From positions 39,814-103,813 of the forward strand of contig NZ_JAPSIB010000018.1 in NCBI RefSeq assembly GCF_031179145.1: a stretch of 64,000 nucleotides of DNA, read 5' to 3'. Under the pieces are notes generated by a model that was not told the DNA's origin, did not search any database, and was given only the letters and a program-made list of their open reading frames with translations. Source of the stretch: Brevibacterium sp. Lineage in GTDB: Bacteria > Actinomycetota > Actinomycetes > Actinomycetales > Brevibacteriaceae. A program made the position numbers and the translations under genes. This document shows, one piece after another, positions 41,647-50,305 of this stretch. Positions within the stretch are counted from its first letter, which is position 1. Every line of letters begins with the position of its first letter.

Positions 41647-42648
41647 TCACTCCTCCATGGTCAGCACGATCTTCCCCGTGGTGTGGCCCGCCTCCCCCAC
41701 TCGGTGCGCTTCAGCCGCCCGGGACAGGGGGAAGGTCTTGTCGATTCTCGCGCGGAGCCGATCAGTCTCGACGAGTTCCCTGATCGCGAGCATGCCGGTG
41801 TGATCGGCCTCGACGAGGATGAGTTCGACACGGATGTCACGCGTGGCCGCCTCAGCGAAGAGGCCGCGCTTGGGGAATGGCAGGGTCGAGACCAGCACTC
41901 CTCCGGTCCGCAGCGACTCGAGCGACTTCAGCTGGTTGTCGCCACCGAGGGTGTCGAGGACGATGTCGACGTCCTTGACCGCCTCGGCGACATCCGTCTC
42001 CCGGTAGTCGATCACCTCATCGGCGCCGAGCTCCCGCACGAAGTCGTGCTTCGGCGCGCTCGCCGTGCCGATGACATGGGCACCGCGGGCCTTGGCGATC
42101 TGCACCGCGACATGCCCGACTCCACCGGCCGCGGCATGGATGAGGACCCGGTCGCCCTGGCCCACCTCGGCGGTGTCGACGAGGGCCTGCCAAGCAGTCA
42201 GCGACACGAGCGGGAGGGCTCCGGCCTCGACGTCGTCGATGTTCTTCGGCTTCGACGCGAAGGCCCTGGTCGGACCGACGACGAATTCCGCGTGAGATCC
42301 GACTCCGTAGGGATAGGGGAGCATGCCGAAGACCTCGTCGCCGGGCTTGAACAGGGTCACTCCCACGCCCACCTTCTCAACGACGCCGCAGACGTCCCAG
42401 CCGAGGACGAACGGCGGGGCGGGCAGGAACCCGGCCCCGCTGCGGTGCTTCCAGTCGGTCGGGTTCACCCCGGCGGCGCGGATGCGAACGAGGATCTGAC
42501 CGGGGGCGGGTTTGGGGACGGGCAGCTCGATCTCATGGAGGACTTCGGGACCGCCGAGGTGGTCCTGGCTGATCGCGCGCATTGTCGGCTCGTGGTTGGT
42601 CAAATCGGTCGCGGCTTCGGTGGCAGTGGCCGTCTTCGCTTCGCTCAT
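41647..42648 (-). CDS. MDR-superfamily NADPH:quinone oxidoreductase-like protein
   Basis: The predicted protein has 333 aa from ATG 42648, after AAAGGA; the track extension is unsupported. It shows IRAAGVNPTDWKHRSG, LGWDVCGVVEKVG, LIHAAAGGVGHVAVQIAKARGAHVIGTAS (NADPH fold) and EAGHTTGKIVL. No structural zinc Cys cluster is present, as in zeta-crystallin-type reductases. Its stop overlaps the denD region, so the two are one operon, but a pathway role is not obvious. Confidence 0.9.
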   Translation of the reverse strand: MSEAKTATATEAATDLTNHEPTMRAISQDHLGGPEVLHEIELPVPKPAPGQILVRIRAAGVNPTDWKHRSGAGFLPAPPFVLGWDVCGVVEKVGVGVTLFKPGDEVFGMLPYPYGVGSHAEFVVGPTRAFASKPKNIDDVEAGALPLVSLTAWQALVDTAEVGQGDRVLIHAAAGGVGHVAVQIAKARGAHVIGTASAPKHDFVRELGADEVIDYRETDVAEAVKDVDIVLDTLGGDNQLKSLESLRTGGVLVSTLPFPKRGLFAEAATRDIRVELILVEADHTGMLAIRELVETDRLRARIDKTFPLSRAAEAHRVGEAGHTTGKIVLTMEE

Positions 42649-42726
42649 GAGCCCATCCTTTCGGGTTTCGGCATCGATCGCCAGTGTCTCGGGTGCCTCG
42701 TTCGCGTTGTGGGCTAATCTCAGGTC

Positions 42727-44343
42727 ATGGTCACGCAGATTCCGCAGCAGCCGGATTTCTCCCACTCCGACGCCGAGGCAGTTGTGTGGAAGGCCCTGTG
42801 CGAACAGCTGCCCGAGGATGCCACCCTGGTCCACAGTCAGCGTCTGACCGGTCACGACAAAGACGTGGAGATCGACGTCCTGCTGCTGTGGCCGGGCGTC
42901 GGGATCGCAGTCATCGAAGTCAAGGGCGGACGCGTCGGCGTCGAGGACGGCACGTGGATCACGCAGGACGGCAGAGGCCACCGGAACCGGCTCAGAGTCT
43001 CTCCTGTCGAGCAGGCGATGATCGCCAAACACACTCTCATCGACTATCTCCGGCCACGAGTCTCAGCATTGCCCGGCCCGATCAGCCACCTCGCGGTGCT
43101 GCCTTACACGCAGCTTCCGGGCGACTGGGATCAGCCCGATGCCCCGCGTCGGCACCTGGCCGATGCGACACAGCTCGACTCCCTCGCCGGGGTCGTCAGC
43201 AGTCTGCTCCGCTTTGATTTCGATCCGGACCGGCATGACATCACCGCCCCGCACGAGTATGTCCTGAAGAACCTGCGGCGCACCAACCGGGCCGTGGAGA
43301 ATGTGCGCCTGCGCGCGGTCACCATTGAGAACAGAGCCGACGCTTTGACTCAGGAACAGACGAAGCTCATCCGAATCCTGCGCCATCAGAACCGGGCGGA
43401 GATCAGCGGCGGTGCCGGCTCAGGAAAGACCTATCTGGCATTGATGAAGGCTCGGGCGCTGACCCAATCCGGCGCAAAGGTGGCGCTGATGTGCTACTCA
43501 CGTGGTCTGGGCAGGTTCCTGCAGCTCTTCACCGCGCAGTGGCCCGAGGAGGATCGGCCTGCATTCGTCGGTCTGTTCCACGATATGCCGGTGCTGTGGG
43601 GCGCGGCCGAAGGCAGCGACGACGATTCGGAGTATTGGGAGCAGAATCTGCCCAAGAAGCTCAAAGACCTTGCCGATGAGCGTCCGCGGCGGGAGCTCTT
43701 CGATGCGATCGTCATCGACGAAGGCCAGGATTTCAGCCTCCTGTGGTGGGAGGCCGTGCAGTCGTGCCTGCGCAATCAGGTCGAAGGGACGCTGTACGTA
43801 TTCACCGATGAGAGGCAGAGGATCTTCGCCAGGCAAGGCGAGTCGCCGATCACGATGAACCCGATCCAACTCGATGAGAATCTGCGGAACTCCGAGCAGA
43901 TCGTGGCCGGGTTCGCCGATCTCGCTCTGGAGCCGCCGATCGCCCGGAATGGGCCGGGTGAGGAGATCGAGTGGATCGAGGTCGATCCCGACGACTCCCT
44001 CGCCGAGGCGGATGAACAGGTGGAATCGCTCATGGACGCCGGCTGGAATCCCGGCGACATCGCACTGCTCACCACCGGCAGCAGACATCCCGTGCAGCGC
44101 GAGATCGTCGCAGCCGAAGGGCAGTCGGCGTATTGGGATCAGTTCTTCGCCGCCGAGGACGTGTTCTACGGTCATGTCCTCGGTTTCAAGGGCCTGGAGC
44201 GACCCGTCGTCGTGCTGTGCATCAATGGATTCCGGGATCCTGACCGCGCCCTGGACATGCTCTACGTCGGAATGTCACGGGCGACGACGAAACTCGTCAT
44301 CGTCGGGGACACCACGGTGCTCGACTCGGTGCACGCAGGATGA
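42727..44343 (+). CDS. NERD-domain SF1 helicase-like protein
   Basis: This 538-aa protein has an N-terminal nuclease-related domain (~15-130: DVEIDVLLLWPGVGIAVIEVKGG, the D...ExK nuclease-like signature) fused to a UvrD-like superfamily 1 helicase (~210-538: Walker A SGGAGSGKTYL, Walker B AIVIDEGQDFS, motif III VFTDERQRIF, LDENLRNSEQI, GFKGLERPVVVL and YVGMSRATTKL). Such proteins are thought to act in DNA processing or stress. It is a lone gene divergent from the MDR/denD operon; it has no obvious restriction or defence partner beside it. Confidence 0.9.
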   Translation: MVTQIPQQPDFSHSDAEAVVWKALCEQLPEDATLVHSQRLTGHDKDVEIDVLLLWPGVGIAVIEVKGGRVGVEDGTWITQDGRGHRNRLRVSPVEQAMIAKHTLIDYLRPRVSALPGPISHLAVLPYTQLPGDWDQPDAPRRHLADATQLDSLAGVVSSLLRFDFDPDRHDITAPHEYVLKNLRRTNRAVENVRLRAVTIENRADALTQEQTKLIRILRHQNRAEISGGAGSGKTYLALMKARALTQSGAKVALMCYSRGLGRFLQLFTAQWPEEDRPAFVGLFHDMPVLWGAAEGSDDDSEYWEQNLPKKLKDLADERPRRELFDAIVIDEGQDFSLLWWEAVQSCLRNQVEGTLYVFTDERQRIFARQGESPITMNPIQLDENLRNSEQIVAGFADLALEPPIARNGPGEEIEWIEVDPDDSLAEADEQVESLMDAGWNPGDIALLTTGSRHPVQREIVAAEGQSAYWDQFFAAEDVFYGHVLGFKGLERPVVVLCINGFRDPDRALDMLYVGMSRATTKLVIVGDTTVLDSVHAG

Positions 44344-44349
44344 TCAGAC

Positions 44350-45321
44350 CTACTCCCCCGCGACCTCGAGCAGCACCTTCCCCAGCACCGACCTGCGGTC
44401 GAGTTCGCCGATGGCCGCAGCTGCCTCGGCGAAGGGGTACATGGCGTGGATGTGCGGGTTGAGCCGGCCCGCAGCCACGTGCTCGCTCACAGCCTCCCAC
44501 TGCCGGGCGATGTACGCGTCATCGTCGCGAGTGGCCGCGCCCCAGGCGACGCCGACGACGGAGGCGTTCTTCAGCAGCAGCCGGTTGACCCTGACCTCGG
44601 GGATCTGCCCGGGAGTGAAGCCGAGCACCAGGAGTTGGCCGTAGGTTGCGAGGCTGCGGATCGAATCCGTGAACCGGTCACCGCCGACGGGGTCGAAGAC
44701 GAAGTCGACGCCATCCGGCAAGATCTCCTTGACCGCGTCCTTGAACCCTTCGGCGAGAACCACATGGCGGGCGCCGAGCGAGCGCACCATCTCGGCCTTC
44801 TCCCCCGTTGACACGACTCCGACGACGTCGAGGCCCATTGCGAGTCCGAGCTGCACCGCTGCCGACCCGAGACCGCCGGCGGCGCCGTGGATGAGAACGC
44901 TCTGGCCCGGCTGAGCCTTCGCTCGCAGCCGCAGCGCGAAGTCGGCGGTGAGCACGTTCATCGGCATCCCCGCCGCGTGCCTGAGCTCCACTCCGCCCGG
45001 CACCGGAACGGTCTGCGCGTCGGGGGCGACGAGGTACTGAGCGAACGTGCCCTTGCCGGTGATCGCCGCCACCCCGTCCCCGACGGAGAAGCGCGAACCC
45101 GGCCCTGCGTCGACGACCGTGCCGGCGGCCTCGGATCCGAGGACGAACGGCAGGTCATGCTTGACCTGGTACATTCCTCGCGTCTGCAGCAGCTCGGGGA
45201 ACGTCACCCCGGCGTATGCGACTTCGATGAGCACTTCGCGATCGCCGGGAACCGGAGGGTCCACCTCGGCGAGCTTGACATCATCGGGACCGGTCAACTG
45301 GGTGACATGGATGGCTTTCAT
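44350..45321 (-). CDS. zeta-crystallin-type NADPH:quinone oxidoreductase (MDR)
   Basis: The 323-aa zinc-less MDR protein has VAYAGVTFPELLQTRGMYQ, FVLGSEAAGTVVDAG, VLIHGAAGGLGSAAVQLGLAMGLDVVGVVS and FDPVGGDRFTDSIRSL. GAGGAACG precedes ATG 45321. It is divergent from the APH-like kinase operon across a shared promoter with a TetR-type palindrome. Members of this family often act as enoyl-CoA or quinone reductases in fatty acid modules, which fits the divergent acyl-CoA genes. Confidence 0.9.
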   Translation of the reverse strand: MKAIHVTQLTGPDDVKLAEVDPPVPGDREVLIEVAYAGVTFPELLQTRGMYQVKHDLPFVLGSEAAGTVVDAGPGSRFSVGDGVAAITGKGTFAQYLVAPDAQTVPVPGGVELRHAAGMPMNVLTADFALRLRAKAQPGQSVLIHGAAGGLGSAAVQLGLAMGLDVVGVVSTGEKAEMVRSLGARHVVLAEGFKDAVKEILPDGVDFVFDPVGGDRFTDSIRSLATYGQLLVLGFTPGQIPEVRVNRLLLKNASVVGVAWGAATRDDDAYIARQWEAVSEHVAAGRLNPHIHAMYPFAEAAAAIGELDRRSVLGKVLLEVAGE

Positions 45322-45374
45322 CGTTCCTCACTTCACTGTGGCAGGCGGTCGGTGACACACATCACGATTTCGGC

Positions 45375-45425
45375 TTGACTCGGCAGCAGTCCTTGGTACT
45401 GTGATTGTAACTGAACGACTGTTCA
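45375..45425 (+). promoter_or_regulatory. promoter plus TetR-type operator ahead of the APH-like kinase operon
   Basis: TTGACT (45375-45380) and TACTGT (45397-45402) make a plausible sigma-70 promoter with 16-bp spacing. The palindrome TGAAC-GACT-GTTCA (45412-45425) covers the expected start point. It sits 16 bp before the TTG start codon and could also affect the divergent oxidoreductase gene. No tetR gene lies beside it, so the repressor is encoded elsewhere. Confidence 0.6.
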
Positions 45426-45440
45426 CTCGGGAGGTCGAGG

Positions 45441-46463
45441 TTGACCACAGCGCCGGCGGGAATCGACGCGAACGCATTGGGAACGTGGCTGCGCGAACAC
45501 TTCGGGGTGTCCGAGTTCAGCGTCGAGGCGATGTCCGTGGGCCGCTCCAACCTCACGTACACGATCAGCGTTGACGGACAGCCGCAGTGGGTGCTGCGCC
45601 GGCCGCCGCTGGGGCACACGGGTGGCAACGCGCATGACGTCGCCCGTGAGGGCAGGATCATGCAGGCTCTCGGGGACAGCGTCGTCCCCGTCCCCCGCGT
45701 CATCGACATCGTCGACGATCCAGCGGTGATGGACGTCCCGTTCGTCTTCATGGAGCACTGTCCCGGATTCGTCATCGACTCTCCTGAGGACTGGTCCCGA
45801 CTGGCTCCGGGCGACGGCCCAAGGTGTGCCTTCGCCATGATCGATGCCCTGGCCGCGATCCATCAGGTCGACATCGACGAGGTGGGCCTCGGTGATCTGC
45901 GCCGCCCCGGAGGACTGGTGGAACGCCAGCTCCGCAGATGGCTCGGCCAGTTCGACGCCATCACCACTCGCGACCTGCCGGTCATCAGGTCGGTCCATGA
46001 CGTCCTCGTCGAGGTGATGCCCGACCCAGGCGGCAGCCCGACGGGTCTCGCGCACGGCGATTACAAGCCCAACAACATGATCTGCTCCCCCTCTGGCGCT
46101 GTCACCGCCGTCGTCGACTGGGAGCTCACCGCCGTCGGAGAGGTCCTCACCGACCTCGGCTACTTCGTCGCCATGCTCACTGTGCCAGAGACGTACACGA
46201 GCATCTGGACGCCCGGGCCCGAAGTCGGATTCCCCGCCGTTGAGGAGCTCATCGACCACTATCAGGACCGCACTGGCACCGAAGTCCACGACGTCAACTA
46301 CTACGCCGCCTTCGCCGTGTGGAAGCTCGCCTGCATCCGCGAAGGCGTCTACACCCGCCTGCTCACCGGGACGATGGGCGACCTCGACCTGGATCCGGTC
46401 GCCGCCGGGGCCGGAGTCGAGGACCTCGCCCGACAGGCACTGAACCTGCTGGAGAAGTCATGA
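45441..46463 (+). CDS. APH-fold phosphotransferase family protein (ACAD10/11- or LvaA-like kinase)
   Basis: This 340-aa protein starts at a TTG after GGGAGG. Kinase-fold motifs are seen: NLTYTISVDGQPQWVLRRPP, VPFVFMEHCPGF, the catalytic loop GLAHGDYKPNNMI and metal-binding VVDWELTAVGEVLTDLGYF. Despite the aminoglycoside phosphotransferase label, homologues next to acyl-CoA dehydrogenases phosphorylate 4-hydroxyacyl-CoA, as in LvaA and the kinase part of ACAD10/11. With the SDR, acyl-CoA dehydrogenase and acyl-CoA ligase that follow, that role is the best inference. Overlaps the SDR gene. Confidence 0.9.
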   Translation: MTTAPAGIDANALGTWLREHFGVSEFSVEAMSVGRSNLTYTISVDGQPQWVLRRPPLGHTGGNAHDVAREGRIMQALGDSVVPVPRVIDIVDDPAVMDVPFVFMEHCPGFVIDSPEDWSRLAPGDGPRCAFAMIDALAAIHQVDIDEVGLGDLRRPGGLVERQLRRWLGQFDAITTRDLPVIRSVHDVLVEVMPDPGGSPTGLAHGDYKPNNMICSPSGAVTAVVDWELTAVGEVLTDLGYFVAMLTVPETYTSIWTPGPEVGFPAVEELIDHYQDRTGTEVHDVNYYAAFAVWKLACIREGVYTRLLTGTMGDLDLDPVAAGAGVEDLARQALNLLEKS

Positions 46464-47314
46464 AGGTCGCCGGCCGGGCAGCTGTCGTCACGGGCGCGGC
46501 GCAGGGAATCGGGGCGGCCCTCGCGGCCGAGCTCACCCGCCGAGGTGCTCGCGTCGTTCTCGCCGATGTCTCCTCCGCGGTCGAGCACACGGCATCGACA
46601 CTCGATCAGCACAGCTGGACAGGCGACGTGTCCTCCGTCGACGGGATCGCCTCCCTGCTCGACTTCGCTCGGACGGACCTCGGCGGCGTCGATCTCTACT
46701 TCGCCAACGCCGGCGTCACCGGGCCGCCCGGCCTCGGGAGCAGCGACGGGGACTGGGACCGGATCCTCAACGTCAATCTGCGCGCTCACATCCGCGCCGC
46801 CCAGGCGCTCATTCCCGACTGGCAGGCCGCCGGAGAGGGGCACTTCGTGGCGACCGCCTCGGCGGCGGGGCTGCTCACCCAGATCGGGTCGGCGGCGTAC
46901 TCGGTGACCAAGCACGCCGCGGTCGGCTTCGCCGAATGGCTGGACATCACATACCGCGACGACGGGATCCGCGCCTCGGTGATCTGTCCGATGGGAGTGA
47001 ACACGGACCTGCTCCGCGGCATCGGCGACACCGACGGCGGCAGCATTGCCGTCACTCCCACCGGCGATCCCCACCACCCACCATCGGATGGAAGGTCGGC
47101 TGCACAACGGGCAGTCACCTCGGCGGGGCGCGTGCTCGAACCGGCCAAGGTCGCCGAGGTCGCCCTCGGCGCCGTCGAGGCCGATGAGTTCCTCATCCTC
47201 CCCCACCCCGAAGTGCTCGACATGTACCGGATGAAGGCCTCCGACTACGAGCGATGGCTCAACGGCATGAGCCGCTACCAGCGCACTCTGACCAGCAGTG
47301 ACACCGAGCTATGA
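46460..47314 (+). CDS. short-chain dehydrogenase/reductase
   Basis: The product is 284 aa from ATG 46460, overlapping the kinase stop. It shows AAVVTGAAQGIGAALAAEL, FANAGVTGPPG, the catalytic Ser in ATASAAG and Tyr-Lys in AAYSVTKHA. The C-terminal third is longer than in a minimal SDR. In 4-hydroxy acid pathways an SDR of this kind (LvaD-like) handles the hydroxyacyl intermediate, and that is inferred here from gene order. Confidence 0.9.
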   Translation: MKVAGRAAVVTGAAQGIGAALAAELTRRGARVVLADVSSAVEHTASTLDQHSWTGDVSSVDGIASLLDFARTDLGGVDLYFANAGVTGPPGLGSSDGDWDRILNVNLRAHIRAAQALIPDWQAAGEGHFVATASAAGLLTQIGSAAYSVTKHAAVGFAEWLDITYRDDGIRASVICPMGVNTDLLRGIGDTDGGSIAVTPTGDPHHPPSDGRSAAQRAVTSAGRVLEPAKVAEVALGAVEADEFLILPHPEVLDMYRMKASDYERWLNGMSRYQRTLTSSDTEL

Positions 47315-47347
47315 CGCCACAGCCCACGAGACCCAACGAGGAGACCC

Positions 47348-48553
<1,206 letters not shown>

Positions 48554-48589
48554 CCGTCCCTGTCGTCCTTCCGGAAAGAGGATTGAGCA

Positions 48590-50302
48590 ATGAGCAGTTG
48601 GTTCGACACCCGCCCCTGGTTGAGCACATGGGGTGACATCGCCCCGAAACCGTACACTCTGGACTCCTCGACACCCTTGGCCGATCTGGCCGCGACCGTC
48701 GACGCCTACGGCGATGAGGAGGCGATCACCTACTACGGCTACCACCTCACCTGGGCGGAGTTCGACCGGTACTCGACCGCGTTTGCCTCGTACCTCGAAT
48801 CCCAGGGCATCGACCCAGGCGACAAGATCGGCATCTACGACCAGAACACGCCGGCCTTCGTCCTCGCGACCTACGGGATCTGGAAGGCCGGCGGGGTCGT
48901 CGTCCCCCTCAACCCCATGTATCGGGACGAGCTTCGGCATATCTTCTCCGACTCCGCGGTGAAGGGGCTCGTCGTTTCGAAGGCCGCGTTCTTCAGCCGC
49001 GCAGCTCCCTATGCCGCTGACCTGCCGGTCGTCGTCCTCAGCGATGACCGCAGCTTCCAGATCGACGGTCCGGACGCGATCTTCTCGATGTTCGACCAGC
49101 TCCCAGGAGAACCAGGCGTCAGCGGACCCGTCGAAGCTGCCTCGGCGACGGTGCTTCCCGACTTCCAGGCTGTCATCGAAGAACACCTGGACAAGGACTT
49201 CGCGCCGGCCAGTCCCTCCGTCGACGACATCGCCCTGATCGCCTACACATCGGGAACCTCCGGAAAGGCCAAGGGTGCAGCGGCCGCTCATTCGGCTCTG
49301 TCGAGCAACTCCCGCTATGTCACGCGTGGACCTGACTTCGAGCCCGGAGATGGATTCGTCTCGCTCGCTCCGCTGTTCCACATCACGGGTTTCGTCTGCC
49401 AGTTCCTCGCCGCAGTCGCCGGAGGGGCACGTCTGATCCTCAACTGCCGATTCGAGCCCGGATCTCTCCTCGACCTGAGCGCCCGGGAGAAGCCGACGTA
49501 CATGGTCGGTCCGGCCACGGTCTATACGGCGATGATGGCCCACCCCGACTTCCGCCAGGACCATGTCGCCTCCTTCAAGAAGCTCATGTCGGGAGGTGCG
49601 CCTCTGCCGGAGGGTCTGGTCGACAAGTTCGAAGACAAGGTCGGCGTCTACGTCGGACAAGGCTATGGACTGACGGAGACATGTGCGCAGGCGGTCACCG
49701 TGCCGCATGGCCTCCGGGCCCCTGTTGATCCGGAGAGCGGCAATCTCTCCTGCGGACTCCCCCAGCCGGACACCATGGTCAGAATCCTCAATGACCACGG
49801 CGAACCGGTGGGACCGAACGAGATCGGGGAGGTCGCGATCTCAGGCCCCCAGGTCGTCAGCGAGTACATCAACAACCGGCAGGCGACCCAGGAGCAGATC
49901 CCGGATGGTGAGCTGCGCACCGGCGACGTCGGGTACATGAACGAGGGCGGGTGGCTGTTCATCGTCGACCGGAAGAAGGACATGATCAATGCCTCCGGGT
50001 TCAAGGTCTGGCCCCGCGAGGTCGAAGACGTCCTCTACACTCACCCGGCGATCCAGGAGGCGGCCGTCGTCGGCATCCCCGACGAGTACCGAGGTGAGGA
50101 CGTGAGCGCATTCGTCACCCTGCAGCCTGGCGCCGAGGTGACCCCGGAGGAGATCGTCGACCACTGCCGCCAGCGTCTGGCCTCCTACAAGACACCCCAC
50201 TTGGTCAAGGTCATCGACGAACTGCCGAAGACGAGCTCGGGCAAGATCCTCCGTCGCACCATCCGCGCCGATGCGCTCGAGGCTGCAAGGGCGGCGCGGT
50301 AA
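48590..50302 (+). CDS. AMP-forming acyl-CoA ligase
   Basis: This 570-aa ANL-family enzyme has all core motifs: YTSGTSGKAKGA (P-loop), GYGLTETCAQ, ELRTGDVGYMNEGGWLFIVDRKKDMINASGFKVWPREVE and the catalytic Lys in SSGKILRR. It activates a carboxylic acid to its CoA thioester via the adenylate. As the last gene of the kinase-SDR-ACAD set it probably supplies the acyl-CoA substrate. Chain length cannot be told. AAAGAGG precedes ATG 48590. Confidence 0.93.
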   Translation: MSSWFDTRPWLSTWGDIAPKPYTLDSSTPLADLAATVDAYGDEEAITYYGYHLTWAEFDRYSTAFASYLESQGIDPGDKIGIYDQNTPAFVLATYGIWKAGGVVVPLNPMYRDELRHIFSDSAVKGLVVSKAAFFSRAAPYAADLPVVVLSDDRSFQIDGPDAIFSMFDQLPGEPGVSGPVEAASATVLPDFQAVIEEHLDKDFAPASPSVDDIALIAYTSGTSGKAKGAAAAHSALSSNSRYVTRGPDFEPGDGFVSLAPLFHITGFVCQFLAAVAGGARLILNCRFEPGSLLDLSAREKPTYMVGPATVYTAMMAHPDFRQDHVASFKKLMSGGAPLPEGLVDKFEDKVGVYVGQGYGLTETCAQAVTVPHGLRAPVDPESGNLSCGLPQPDTMVRILNDHGEPVGPNEIGEVAISGPQVVSEYINNRQATQEQIPDGELRTGDVGYMNEGGWLFIVDRKKDMINASGFKVWPREVEDVLYTHPAIQEAAVVGIPDEYRGEDVSAFVTLQPGAEVTPEEIVDHCRQRLASYKTPHLVKVIDELPKTSSGKILRRTIRADALEAARAAR

Positions 50303-50305
50303 CCC

